From an uncultured Steroidobacter sp. (lineage in GTDB: Bacteria > Pseudomonadota > Gammaproteobacteria > Steroidobacterales > Steroidobacteraceae): 64,000 nt of DNA. Below the pieces are notes generated by a model, which saw nothing but the letters and a program-made list of their open reading frames with translations, was not told the origin of the DNA and did not search any database. This document shows positions 7,997-17,266 of the stretch, piece by piece. Location: NCBI RefSeq assembly GCF_937958065.1, contig NZ_CALFXI010000027.1, positions 1 to 64,000 of the forward strand, read 5' to 3'. Within the stretch, counting starts at the first letter, position 1, and the number at the start of each line of letters is the position of its first letter. The position numbers and the translations under genes are program-made.

Positions 7997-8625
7997 GAGC
8001 AATCGGGCGCTCTACCATACCGGGCGGTCGCGGAATCGCCCGACCTATTTGAGCCGGGCATCGAGTGGGACCGCAGGTACACGAGAAATCGAGTCACCCC
8101 GACCACGCGAACCGGTGGCCAACAAGGCCACCGGTTGAAAGGGCACAATGACAAGCTTCCATCCGTTTTCTTCGACAGCCGGATACGATCCGGAATCAGG
8201 GTGCGCAGAATCACTTCCTCACCCGCTTGCTGATCCCCTTGCAATCCCAGCGCAATCCGCTCCCCAAGAGTTCCGCCGTGCGCGGAACCGCCGAGAGCCG
8301 TCGAGAGCATCTGGGCCACATCCTCGCCGTCGTGAAATCCCGCCGGCAGTTGCCGACGCTTGATCTCGGTTCGATCAATCGCCGCCTGCAATTCATCCGG
8401 CGCCATGACTGGATCGCCGTCCCGAAGACGCGCACGCAGCCGCACCAACCGCGCATCCAGTTCCTGGATCTCCCGAAGCACTTCAGCAGACCGAGCCGCG
8501 TTCTCCTTGAATACTTGCATCAACTGAGGCTGTAACTCGCGACCATGGCGATCAGCGTGACTCCTCATTATATCGGCTGCCCGGTACGCGATCTGGAGAG
8601 CAGCTGCTCGTTCATTCTACGCCGA
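7993..8625 (-). pseudogene. C-terminal remnant of a serine recombinase
   Basis: The minus-strand frame, open to a TAG near 8627, encodes the long coiled-coil tail of a large serine recombinase: an Ala-rich helix with AYRAADIMRSH, then LDARLVRLRARLRDGD and ELQAAIDRTEIKRRQL, then a short beta segment with LIPDRIRLSKKTDGSL. The catalytic and recombinase domains are missing upstream. An 11-bp hairpin (8110-8136) is read through as codons near the end, suggesting the original stop has been lost. It converges on hamB and overlaps its stop by four bases. It marks the right edge of the lower-GC island. Confidence 0.75.
8110..8136. terminator. Strong hairpin downstream of hamB
   Basis: AACCGGTGGCC (8110-8120) and GGCCACCGGTT (8126-8136) form a perfect 11-bp stem with an AACAA loop. 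It lies 114 bases past the hamB stop. There is no clear T-tract, but stem strength suits a terminator for hamB or formerly for the recombinase. Confidence 0.5.
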
Positions 8626-9196
8626 CTGCTTCGCACGCCTACGAACGCATCCTTTCGCGGTGGAGAGTCAAGGTGTCAGCGCGGCATGCACCGACACGCT
8701 CATGCACACCGGCAACAAACGTTCTGACCATTCCATAGGTACTCATGCCGACCGTCCGCCGCGGGTGGAATAATGGATCGGGCGCATCGATACGGCCGAT
8801 TGCGGGAAACCATTCACGGAACAGGCCGGACAGAAGGACATAGCTTGGATCGATTCCCGAAAAGCCCACACAACTGATGACGAGCGCGAGCTTCCCTTTC
8901 GCATTGATCCTCGCCAGCAGCGAGGAGTTGGTGGAGCGCCTGTCGTAGCCGTACCAATCCCATCCAATTGCCGGCCAACACGCCGGCCGCTGTATTGGGT
9001 TGGCACTCCTGTAACGTTCGATCACATCCGCCGGAGTCGAGCAGGAACCCGTTACGGACAGTGGACGATCTATAACAAATGCGCTACGGTCATGGCCCCG
9101 ACCGGTTGCGCTATGTACATTCGGCAATAGTTCCGAATCGCTGCGCCGCCCGGTGCAGGAACGTGGGGAATGCAGGCATCTATCGACAGGACGTGG
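8626..9196. other. Gap between the mobile element and the ABC operon
   Basis: About 570 bases. A minus-strand frame (8639-9127, 162 codons) contains stretches that could be protein-like, but no domain, ribosome site or partner supports it, and its translation does not hold together as a fold. The promoter of the rightward ABC transporter operon must lie in the last part. Confidence 0.35.
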
Positions 9197-9892
9197 ATGA
9201 GCCAGATGTTACAGATGCGGGGCGTCGTCAAGCACTACACCCGCGGCAACCATCGTGTCGAGGTGCTGCACGGTGTCGACCTCGAAGCGAGGCCCGGCGA
9301 ATTCATCGCGTTGATGGGCCCCTCCGGCTCAGGAAAGTCCACGCTGCTCAATCTGATCGCGGGCCTGGACAAGCCTGACCGAGGCGAGGTCGTCGTCGCG
9401 GGCTCCCATCTCAACACGCTCACCCAGCGAGAGCTGTCCCGCTGGCGCGCGCGGCACGTCGGTTTCGTTTTTCAGTTCTATAACTTGCTGCCGACGCTCA
9501 GCGCGGAGCTCAACGTGGAGGTCCCGCTGTTCCTGACGCGCTTGTCTCGAGCGCAGCGCCGCCAGAGCGTCGCCGCGTCACTGTCGCTGGTCGGCCTGAC
9601 GCAATGGGCCAAGCACAAGCCGCAGGAACTTTCCGGCGGACAGCAGCAGAGAGTGGCGATCGCGCGGGCGATCGTCTCCGATCCCACGATTCTCGTCTGC
9701 GATGAGCCCACCGGCGATCTCGATCGAGCCACCGCCGATGAGATCCTGCAGCTGCTCAGAACCATCAGCACCAAGCACGGCAAGACCATCGTCATGGTCA
9801 CGCATGATCCCCTTGCCGCCGGGTACGCGACACGTCAACTGCACGTCGACAAAGGACTGCTGATTCGTTCGGAAGAGCGCGCCATCGCATGA
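9197..9892 (+). CDS. ABC transporter ATP-binding protein (MacB/LolD type)
   Basis: 231 residues from ATG 9197, five bases after AGGA. Walker A GPSGSGKST (41-49), the Q-loop in VFQFYNLLP (about 91-99), signature LSGGQ (145-149) and Walker B ILVCDEPTGDLD (165-176) are all intact. The PTGDLD form and size place it with the MacB/LolD/FtsE-like ATPases that drive mechanotransmission by FtsX-type permeases rather than direct transport. Its stop overlaps the start of the first permease (ATGA). Together with two permeases it forms a three-gene operon, 9197-12226. Confidence 0.92.
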   Translation: MSQMLQMRGVVKHYTRGNHRVEVLHGVDLEARPGEFIALMGPSGSGKSTLLNLIAGLDKPDRGEVVVAGSHLNTLTQRELSRWRARHVGFVFQFYNLLPTLSAELNVEVPLFLTRLSRAQRRQSVAASLSLVGLTQWAKHKPQELSGGQQQRVAIARAIVSDPTILVCDEPTGDLDRATADEILQLLRTISTKHGKTIVMVTHDPLAAGYATRQLHVDKGLLIRSEERAIA

Positions 9893-11028
9893 AGAGCCTG
9901 CCGCTGATTCTGAGCGCGCTGCGCCGCAAGCCGGCGCGTACGTTTCTCACGATGTTTGGGGTCGTGATCGCCTTCGTGTTGTTCGGCTTGCTTCAGGGTG
10001 TGGACTCCGCCTTCGCGGCCGCACTGGACCGCATGAAGCTCGACCGCTTGCTGGTGGACGCCCGGTTCTCCCAACCGCTGCCCATCAGCTATCGGGCCAG
10101 GATCCAGAACGTCCCCGGGGTTACCCGAATTGCGGAGATTCAGTTTCTGGGCGGCCATCTGCAAGATGAGAAACGCAGGCTGTTGTCCATTGCCACCGAT
10201 CCGGAGACCTGGCTGTCGTTCCGGCCCGAGTACACCGTTCCCAGGAGCCAGATCGAGGCCGTCAAGCGCACGCGCAACGGCGCCATCATCACTGACTGGA
10301 CCGCGCGTGAGTACGGCCTGAAGATCGGCGATCAGTTCACGCTTCGAACGCAGATGACCAACGTGACCGGCGGCTCCGATTGGAACTTCGTCGTCGTGGG
10401 CATCATGACGTACTTCGATCCCACGCAGCACCTCACCGTATTTCTCTCCAACTACAAGTATATCGACGAAGGGCGCGTGACCGACCGTGGCACGGCGAAT
10501 CGATTCCTGCTCGGGATCAGCGATCCGCGTGACAGTACGCGCGTGAGCCGGGCCATCGATGCCCTCTTCGCCACCTCAGGGGTTCAGACGAGAACGCAAA
10601 GCGAGCACGAGATGGGGCAGCTGCGCATGGCCGCGATGGGCGACATCAGCTTTTTCACGCGCTCCATCATCAGCGCAGTGTTCTTTACGTTGCTGATTCT
10701 CACTGCCAACACCATGATGGAGTCGGTTCGCGAGCGAACGTCCGAATTCGCCGTACTCAAAACGCTCGGCTATACGGATGAGGCGGTGTTTGGCCTGGTC
10801 ATTCTCGAATCCATCCTGCTGTGTGTCACCGCCTCGCTGGTGGGACTGGCCCTCGCTGCCGCGGCCTTCCCTTTCGCAAGCACGTACTTCGATACCACCG
10901 GATTGTTCCCGCCCGTGGTGATCGCGGCCGGCGTGGGCCTCGCGACTGGCCTCGCATTGATCAGCGCAGCCATCCCTGGATGGCGCGCGCTGCGGCTCAA
11001 GGTCGTGGACGCACTGGTGGCCCGCTGA
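9889..11028 (+). CDS. FtsX/MacB-type ABC permease 1
   Basis: 379 residues. An N-terminal membrane helix (TFLTMFGVVIAFVLFGLLQGV) leads to a large periplasmic domain of about 220 residues, then three C-terminal helices (IISAVFFTLLILTANTMM, the VILESILLCV region, and VVIAAGVGLATGLALI). This is the MacB/FtsX four-helix plan. The cytoplasmic loop carries the usual SEFAVLKTLGYTD coupling motif. It overlaps the ATPase gene by 4 nt and is followed after 1 nt by a second permease, so the transporter is probably a heterodimer of permeases with one ATPase. The substrate is unknown. Confidence 0.88.
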   Translation: MKSLPLILSALRRKPARTFLTMFGVVIAFVLFGLLQGVDSAFAAALDRMKLDRLLVDARFSQPLPISYRARIQNVPGVTRIAEIQFLGGHLQDEKRRLLSIATDPETWLSFRPEYTVPRSQIEAVKRTRNGAIITDWTAREYGLKIGDQFTLRTQMTNVTGGSDWNFVVVGIMTYFDPTQHLTVFLSNYKYIDEGRVTDRGTANRFLLGISDPRDSTRVSRAIDALFATSGVQTRTQSEHEMGQLRMAAMGDISFFTRSIISAVFFTLLILTANTMMESVRERTSEFAVLKTLGYTDEAVFGLVILESILLCVTASLVGLALAAAAFPFASTYFDTTGLFPPVVIAAGVGLATGLALISAAIPGWRALRLKVVDALVAR

Positions 11029-11029
11029 C

Positions 11030-12226
11030 ATGAGTAACGTGCAACTCATGAAACAAGTCGGTGCGGTCCTGAGCATCAGCCTTCGAGGTATTCCGAAACG
11101 GCTCGGCGCCTGCCTGGTGATCGTCATCGGCATCGCCGGCGCCGTCGCGGTGTTCATCTCGGTATTCGCCATGTCGTCGAGCTTCACCGAGACGGCCTCG
11201 AAGTCCGGTCGGGCAGATCGAGTCATCGTGCTCGCCGAGGGTGCCACCACCGAAGGTGCCAGTAGCCACCAGCGCGCCGATGTGAATGAAATATTGGCGT
11301 CCCAAGCGATCAAGAGAGACAGCGACGGCAAAGCGATCGCGACGGCGGACTACCTCGCCTTCGCTCGCCTGACCGACGAGCGCACCGGCGTGGATACGTT
11401 TGCAACATTGCGCGGCACCGGCGCCAAAGCGCTCCTGCTGCGGCCGGAGATCGAGATCGTGCAGGGACGAATGTTCGAAGCAGGCGTGCGGGAGCTCATC
11501 GTCGGCCGTGCCCTGCAACGCCGGCTCAACGGCCTGGGCTTGAACGACCGGGTGCCGTTGCCCGAAGGCGACTGGACGGTCGTCGGCGTCTTCGAAAGCG
11601 GCGCGGATGCCCGGGAGTCCGAGCTCCTGACCGATGCAGAAACCCTGCTTTCCGCATACCAGCGCAACGAATTCAATAGCGTCACCGTCATGCTGGACGA
11701 CGCCTCGGCGTTCGACGCATTCCGTAGCTCACTGCAGATCAACCCTGCCCTGTCGGTACAGGCGAAGCGCGAGCGCGATTACCTGCTCGATGCGTCGGCA
11801 CCGACCACCCGGCTGCTAGAGCTGATCGCCGTCGTCATTGGCGGCATCATGGCGCTGGGCGCGATCATTGCGGCGGTCAATGCGATGTATTCGGCCATCA
11901 GCACTCGCTCGATGGAGATCGCGATTCTGCGGGCGGTCGGTTACGACGGGGCGCCAGTGGCGATCTCCGTGCTCATCGAGGCGTTGCTATTCGCCCTGGC
12001 GGGCGCCGCCCTGGGCGCGGCAATTGCCTGGCTGTTCTTCAACGGCAATACCATTAGCACACAGACCGCGATGGGACCCGGGCCAATGAGCTACATGTTG
12101 AGCATCAACGCCACCGTGGTGCTGCTTGGCATCGGCTGCGGCTGCACCGCCGGATTCATCGGCGGGATACTTCCTGCCATGCGTGCGACCACAGCGCCAG
12201 TGACCGCAGCGCTACGGGGCACCTGA
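11030..12226 (+). CDS. FtsX/MacB-type ABC permease 2
   Basis: 398 residues with the same layout as permease 1: a first helix (LVIVIGIAGAVAVFISVFAM), a long periplasmic domain, then helices around LLELIAVVIGGIMALGAIIA, VLIEALLFALAGAALG and VVLLGIGCGCTAGFIGG. The coupling motif reads SMEIAILRAVGYDG. It is the last gene of the operon. Its 3' end overlaps the convergent carrier-protein gene by 15 bases. No MacA-type adaptor or outer-membrane channel gene is present here, so any tripartite partner would be elsewhere. Confidence 0.88.
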   Translation: MSNVQLMKQVGAVLSISLRGIPKRLGACLVIVIGIAGAVAVFISVFAMSSSFTETASKSGRADRVIVLAEGATTEGASSHQRADVNEILASQAIKRDSDGKAIATADYLAFARLTDERTGVDTFATLRGTGAKALLLRPEIEIVQGRMFEAGVRELIVGRALQRRLNGLGLNDRVPLPEGDWTVVGVFESGADARESELLTDAETLLSAYQRNEFNSVTVMLDDASAFDAFRSSLQINPALSVQAKRERDYLLDASAPTTRLLELIAVVIGGIMALGAIIAAVNAMYSAISTRSMEIAILRAVGYDGAPVAISVLIEALLFALAGAALGAAIAWLFFNGNTISTQTAMGPGPMSYMLSINATVVLLGIGCGCTAGFIGGILPAMRATTAPVTAALRGT

Positions 12227-12481
12227 GGCACCCTGCGCGAGAGGCGTGCCGGGCCGACGGCGCGACCGCACGTATGCGCACAGCTCTGCGATGGTTTGAT
12301 GCTCGAACACTTCATCGAACGCGAGCTGCAGCCCGATCGTTCGCGTGATGCGCTCTGCCAGCATGGAGGCCACGATGGAGTCGCCACCCAGCGCGAAGAA
12401 ATTTTCGGTCGGGTGGATGCTCTCGAGACCGAACACGTCCTGCCAGATTCTCGTCATGCACCGCTCCAGGGATTCGCTCAT
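12212..12481 (-). CDS. Free-standing peptidyl carrier protein (PCP)
   Basis: An 89-residue four-helix carrier domain. The phosphopantetheine attachment motif FFALGGDSIVAS is intact with Ser35 as the attachment site; the LGGDS form is typical of NRPS carriers rather than fatty-acid ACPs. It would carry an amino acid or peptidyl thioester. No adenylation or condensation domain, nor a phosphopantetheinyl transferase, is visible in the window, so its loading partner is unknown. It is encoded alone, convergent with the transporter operon, and is the main hint that the surrounding genes make a small molecule. Confidence 0.88.
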   Translation of the reverse strand: MSESLERCMTRIWQDVFGLESIHPTENFFALGGDSIVASMLAERITRTIGLQLAFDEVFEHQTIAELCAYVRSRRRPGTPLAQGASGAP

Positions 12482-12914
12482 GCGCTGAATCTCGGGCGAG
12501 CGGTCAACACCGTGTCACCAATGCGCTCATTCGGCATATCGGACGCGCCTCCAGGCACCATGTGATCTTCAATGGTCGACCACTGTCTTGAATCTTGCGA
12601 TTCGCCGCTGCGCGGGCCGCGGCAGGCGTTGCTCGCGACATCGGCGGACGCAATGTGACCAACCGCCAGAATCCCGTCAAGTTCGTGGCACGCTTGATGG
12701 AGGCTGCGAATGCTCGAGCGCAGATGAAGCTCGAGCTCGCTCGACGAACATCCAACCATTCGACGCGAGCTGCCACGCACCGATACATCGCGATATGCAT
12801 CGAAGCGAACCACTCGAAGTTCTCGCCATTGAATCGACGTGAACTATGTCGGATGCTCTGCGCACGCGATCTTCGTATCAACCAGGCTGTCGACGACTCG
12901 CAGAGCGATCCAGG
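12482..12914. other. Divergent gap between PCP and ABC exporter
   Basis: About 430 bases. Short overlapping frames exist on both strands but none shows a domain or ribosome site. It should contain promoters for the leftward carrier-protein gene and the rightward exporter gene. Confidence 0.35.
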
Positions 12915-14771
12915 ATGACTCAACCCGCAAAGGAAATTGCGACACTCCGCCCTGCGATCGCGCTGATATGGTCGATGGCCGACTCAACCGCCAGACGCGC
13001 GCTGTTATCCGCCGTCGTTGCGGTCTGCCTGACCGCGCTGGTCACCGCGCTCATGCCGTTTCTCTTGCAGTCGATCATCGATCGACTCACCACACCCGGT
13101 ACGCCCCCAGCCTCGACGATCGTCATCGCACTGATCGCGGTTTACATTTTGGGACAGTTCGCCTCGCGAGTGTTTGCCGAGCTGCGCGCGCTCGCGACCG
13201 GCGTCGCGGAGCAACGAACGCGCAAACTCATCGGTTATCATGCTTTCTCGCACCTGCTCGACTTGCCGCTGCGTTTCCATCTGAATCGCAAGAGTGGCTC
13301 GGTCGCCGAGGCGGCCGAACACGGGTCGGGCGGCATTCAAACCCTGATCACCCAATGCCTGCAGGTCGTGCTGCCGCTCCTGGTCGAGTTCCTGGCGATT
13401 GCTATCGTTCTGCTCGGCCTCGGACATACCTCGTACTTCGGCATTCTCGCGGTCGCTGGCATTGCCTACGCGGTCGCGTTCATCAGCTGCGCCCATGACG
13501 TACGTCGATTTGCCGAGCCAGCCGTCGATGCGCACTTCGATGCACGCGCCGTTCTCTCCGACTCGCTGCTGAATTACGAGACGATCAAGTACTTCGGCGC
13601 GGAGCCCACTCAATCGGCGCGCTATCGCAGCTCGCTGAGCAATCGCGAATCCGGTTGGATCGCGTTGTACCGATGCCGACTGAAGTACGCCATCATCACC
13701 GGCGGTATCTTCGCTGGATCGGTGGCCGTGACGATGGCGTACGCAACCCACCAGACGCTGGCGGGCACACTCACGGTCGGCGGCTTCGTGCTCGTCGTCA
13801 GCTACGCGCTTCGCCTGATCCAGCCGCTGGAAAACCTGGGCAGCGCCATTCGCGAGGTCGCACAGGCACTCGCCTCCATCAACAGGCTCCTCGACCTGCT
13901 GCGTGAGGCCGCCGAGCCATCCATCGCACCGCTCAACGTTTCCACAAGCGCCGATGACCGCGGAACGGCGTCGGTTGGCCCCGCGGCGCTGACGTTCGAG
14001 GGCGTGCGTTTCGGCTACAGCGCCCAGCGGCGCATCCTGGAAGACGTGACGTTCCACGTGCCCGCCGGCTCGACGCTCGCCATCGTCGGCACCAGCGGCT
14101 CGGGTAAATCCTCGATCGTCAGACTGCTGTATCGCCTGTTCGAGCCGGAGGCAGGACGGATACTCATCGACAACCAACCGACGATGGCTCTGCCGCGCGA
14201 GCAGGTCCGCAGTTGCATCGCAGTCGTCCCTCAGGACACCGTGCTCTTCAACGATACGATCGCAAGAAACATCTCCCTCGGCCGTCCGGGCTGTACCCGA
14301 GAAGAGATCGAACACGCAGCGCGCCTCGCTCACCTGGATGAGCTCATCCGTCTATTGCCACAAAACTATGACACGGTCGTCGGGGAACGCGGCTTGAAGC
14401 TGTCCGGCGGAGAGCGCCAACGCATTGCCATCGCGCGGGCCGCGTTGAAGTGCCCCCGAATCATCGTATTCGATGAAGCCACATCGTCGCTCGATACGAC
14501 CACGGAGCGGGAGATCCTGAGCAATCTTGCGGAGATTTCCAGGACGGCCACGACGGTGATGATCGCGCACCGGCTCTCGACGGTGATTCATGCTGATCAG
14601 ATCGTGGTGCTGGACCGAGGTACGATCGCCGAACGTGGCACCCATCGAGAGTTGCTGCAACAGGGCGGGCACTACGCCAGGCTCTGGTACGCACAGAAGT
14701 CCGGGCGCGGTGCCTCCGATATGGGCGAGCCTGAGCTTGGGATGGGCGCTCAAACCATGGTACGCGGCTGA
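12915..14771 (+). CDS. ABCB/Atm1-like ABC exporter with fused ATPase
   Basis: 618 residues from ATG 12915 (an in-frame ATG at 12846 would add 23 residues without a better ribosome site). A six-helix membrane domain (first helix near LLSAVVAVCLTALVTALMPF) is followed by a nucleotide-binding domain: Walker A VGTSGSGKSS, Q-loop VVPQDTVLFND, signature LSGGERQR, Walker B IIVFDEATSSLD and the H-loop IAHRLSTV. The LNYETIKYFGAE segment is typical of the Atm1/HMT1 heavy-metal or glutathione-conjugate branch. In this setting it may export the product of the flanking biosynthetic genes. A single-gene transcript is likely. Confidence 0.9.
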   Translation: MTQPAKEIATLRPAIALIWSMADSTARRALLSAVVAVCLTALVTALMPFLLQSIIDRLTTPGTPPASTIVIALIAVYILGQFASRVFAELRALATGVAEQRTRKLIGYHAFSHLLDLPLRFHLNRKSGSVAEAAEHGSGGIQTLITQCLQVVLPLLVEFLAIAIVLLGLGHTSYFGILAVAGIAYAVAFISCAHDVRRFAEPAVDAHFDARAVLSDSLLNYETIKYFGAEPTQSARYRSSLSNRESGWIALYRCRLKYAIITGGIFAGSVAVTMAYATHQTLAGTLTVGGFVLVVSYALRLIQPLENLGSAIREVAQALASINRLLDLLREAAEPSIAPLNVSTSADDRGTASVGPAALTFEGVRFGYSAQRRILEDVTFHVPAGSTLAIVGTSGSGKSSIVRLLYRLFEPEAGRILIDNQPTMALPREQVRSCIAVVPQDTVLFNDTIARNISLGRPGCTREEIEHAARLAHLDELIRLLPQNYDTVVGERGLKLSGGERQRIAIARAALKCPRIIVFDEATSSLDTTTEREILSNLAEISRTATTVMIAHRLSTVIHADQIVVLDRGTIAERGTHRELLQQGGHYARLWYAQKSGRGASDMGEPELGMGAQTMVRG

Positions 14772-14799
14772 CCGATCGATCGCACCGGCGGTGCATCGC

Positions 14800-15819
14800 T
14801 CAGCGCAGTCGCTCCAGATCATTGGGAGCCAGGATGCTCCTTACCGCATGATCGCGCCACGCGGCCTCAAATGAGGATGACTGCTCGGGGGTCATTCCAA
14901 CCGCAGGCAACCGGCTTCTCGCAAGCGGCGTGCCAGCCTGCGAGTCGCGCGCCATTGCCTCCGCCATGCGCTGCCTCTCCACCAACCCTAACTCGGTCGG
15001 ACAGAGCGCCCCCACAGTCTCGATCGGCGACGAGAGCAAAACCTCATACCACGCCACCGCGGTGTTCGCGCCACGGGCGCGCAATTGATCGATGGCGGTC
15101 ACACACGTGGCCAGCGTCTGCACCATTTTGTCGAGGTTGAATCCGAACGAGCGGACCAGGGACTGCGCCCAGCTCTCACGATTCCTGAGTATGAACACGA
15201 AGCGCGCCTGCCCGAATGCCTGGGCGAGCTCACTCACGATAGCGTTGCAGCTGCCGCGCAGCTTGATGATGGGACTGTCACCGAGCTCCCCTCGGAACAT
15301 GGCCACCGCGACTCTCAGCAGCGCCAGCTCGTAGCGTCTCCAGCTCGTATCCGCTGCTGATCTGTGCCTCGCCACGTTCGTGAATACGTCCGGCTCCGAC
15401 ACGGTACCGCCGCCCGCTGCACGCAGCATGTTCAGCAGCAGTGTGGAACCCGTTCGGCCGGGACTCAAGATGAAGGTGGGCGACATGTTCTCGCCCTGAT
15501 CGAACTGGTGGAGCTTCTCGAATGGCACCTGTAGCAGGCTGTGCGCGGTGCGGCGCTGATCGTAGTAGAAGAACGGCGCCCCCAAATCGAATCTGCCCTG
15601 TGGCGGCTTGGCAAGCACCAGCCTGCGCTCGGCAAAGTTCACACAGTAGGGCTGGTACGATGAAAACGAAGGGATCTCGGCGCACTCCTCCACGGTCGCC
15701 TGCAGCTGCGACTCGAAATCCTCGATCCGCGCCATGGTCGTGGTTTCCGCATTGTAGGTTCGAACGATGCGATACACCCCGATGTCCGGAGATCCCTGTG
15801 GACGTGCGCCGTCAAGCAT
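14800..15819 (-). CDS. Sulfotransferase-family protein
   Basis: 339 residues from 15819, or 311 from an ATG at 15735. The PAPS-binding loop is visible as FILSPGRTGSTLLLNML, and a 3'-phosphate binding strand as FVFILRNRESWAQSLVRSFG, in the usual order. The family transfers sulfate from PAPS to a hydroxyl or amine of a sugar, lipid or peptide; some members are not true sulfotransferases. It is the last gene of a leftward operon (radical SAM, GNAT-like, FrhB-like, this gene), overlapping the FrhB-like gene by 8 nt at the longer start. The target substrate cannot be read from sequence. Confidence 0.75.
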   Translation of the reverse strand: MLDGARPQGSPDIGVYRIVRTYNAETTTMARIEDFESQLQATVEECAEIPSFSSYQPYCVNFAERRLVLAKPPQGRFDLGAPFFYYDQRRTAHSLLQVPFEKLHQFDQGENMSPTFILSPGRTGSTLLLNMLRAAGGGTVSEPDVFTNVARHRSAADTSWRRYELALLRVAVAMFRGELGDSPIIKLRGSCNAIVSELAQAFGQARFVFILRNRESWAQSLVRSFGFNLDKMVQTLATCVTAIDQLRARGANTAVAWYEVLLSSPIETVGALCPTELGLVERQRMAEAMARDSQAGTPLARSRLPAVGMTPEQSSSFEAAWRDHAVRSILAPNDLERLR

Positions 15820-17266
15820 CGCAGTTCATCGCAGGATCTTTGTTGCGAATCAGCTTGAGCAGAAAAGAACCCTTGTTATCGTGCGCGATCATCAGGAACA
15901 GCGTCCTCACATACCAATTGATCAGCCGCCTCGGTACGTACCGGTACATGGCCCGGCGCAGCTTGTCGCGGCTGAAAAACGTCGCCATGGTGATCAGGAA
16001 CAAACGATTGCCCAACCGATTCCATGCATTGGCCTCGAAGTCGCCGAGGAACTTTCGATAGTCGTAGTTCGGCAGGCCACTGCCGAGCACTTTCGAGATG
16101 AACGCCATACGAACCAGCAATGCGTTCTTCTTGTACCGCATCGGCTTTTCCTGGCTGCGAACGAACGTTTCGGTATCGATCGGCTGCAGGTGCAGCGCGC
16201 CCGCCTGTTTGGCGGTCATCACCAGCTCCCTGGCTGCCTGGTTGCGAATGGCGATCACCGACCAGCCCTCGTCCTTTCTTTCCGTCAGCTCTCGCAGCCA
16301 GGCGTCGCCGACGGTAATGTCAGCGGTCTCGTTCATCAGATCCGAACACATCATGCAGCGCTGATTGGTCGTGAACGGCAGCCGGCCGAGAAAATTGTAA
16401 ATCACGGTCTTGCGATCGAAGCCCGGCGCCTGGATTCGCACGTTTCCCGGCCATTTTCCTTCGCGGTAGTCGATGCGCTTGATCGACTGTACATCGCGAA
16501 GCTGCCAGTCCTGGGTTTGATCGAGCAGCCCTTTGAAGCCGGAGCAATAGCCACAGATCAGCCCGATTCTCAGCACCACGGTCTCGCGCAAGGCAGGCAT
16601 GCGACGCTCCATGAGGCGCAGCGATCTCATATGGCAGCCAAGCAGCACGGCGGCGTAACGCTTGTGTCGATTGACGCGCTCGAGGAACTCGCGGAAGCGA
16701 GCGCCGATGGGCATCGGGTAATACTTCGAGCCCCAGGCGTCCTCCACCTCGGCGCGCGTGGTCATCACACGTATGTCATGCTCGAGCGGTTGCGTCCGAT
16801 TCGATCCGACCAGCAGCACGCCGTCGATGCGCTTCGTCTCGAGCAGATGCACCAGCAAGCCGACCACCAACCCTCCCGAGGTGCCGCGCGCACGAATGTC
16901 CGGATCGGTCGAGTAGCCAACCCACGTCGAATCGATGTGACCCACCGTGAACTCCTGCCACGTATCCGCTTTGACCGGCTCGCGCTTCCACAGCGAAGCA
17001 TCCTCGTGCACACCTCCGCAGATCTCCACGCACAGACTCTTGCATTGCGTCCGGCAGAGCGTCTCGTTCTGCACCGTCGGCAGATAGCGCCAGTGCTCGT
17101 CCCGCTTCATCGAGATCGTTTGATGCGGACACGCCGCGACGCAAGCCCCGCATTGGGTGCACAGATCCGCAGCCACGACCTCATTGATGTTCAGCCATGA
17201 TGGATTGATGTGACTGGCGGGTAATCCGGCTGCGCGCAGCGTACTGTTTGTCCAAAGACTACGCAT
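15812..17266 (-). CDS. FrhB-like iron-sulfur protein (coenzyme F420 hydrogenase/dehydrogenase beta family)
   Basis: Up to 484 residues. An N-terminal ferredoxin motif CTQCGACVAACP (Cys36, 39, 42, 46) is followed by the FrhB N and C domains, with conserved RGTSGGLVVGLL, GCHMRSLRL, CGYCSGFKG, and CMMCSDLMNETADITVGDAW near the end. Homologues often sit in polysaccharide or natural-product clusters, where they probably move electrons between flavin and a redox partner. The start is uncertain: the long form overlaps the GNAT-like gene by 76 nt, and a GTG just before AADLCTQC is an alternative. Confidence 0.82.
   Translation of the reverse strand: MRSLWTNSTLRAAGLPASHINPSWLNINEVVAADLCTQCGACVAACPHQTISMKRDEHWRYLPTVQNETLCRTQCKSLCVEICGGVHEDASLWKREPVKADTWQEFTVGHIDSTWVGYSTDPDIRARGTSGGLVVGLLVHLLETKRIDGVLLVGSNRTQPLEHDIRVMTTRAEVEDAWGSKYYPMPIGARFREFLERVNRHKRYAAVLLGCHMRSLRLMERRMPALRETVVLRIGLICGYCSGFKGLLDQTQDWQLRDVQSIKRIDYREGKWPGNVRIQAPGFDRKTVIYNFLGRLPFTTNQRCMMCSDLMNETADITVGDAWLRELTERKDEGWSVIAIRNQAARELVMTAKQAGALHLQPIDTETFVRSQEKPMRYKKNALLVRMAFISKVLGSGLPNYDYRKFLGDFEANAWNRLGNRLFLITMATFFSRDKLRRAMYRYVPRRLINWYVRTLFLMIAHDNKGSFLLKLIRNKDPAMNCDA

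Noticed and set aside
8639..9127. A 162-codon minus-strand frame between the mobile element and the ABC operon
   Set aside because: No domain, ribosome site or partner; it crosses the expected promoter region of the ABC operon.
12478..12923. Minus-strand frames upstream of the carrier protein gene that could be a missing adenylation partner
   Set aside because: The translations are Ser/Arg-rich with no NRPS motif and are far too short.
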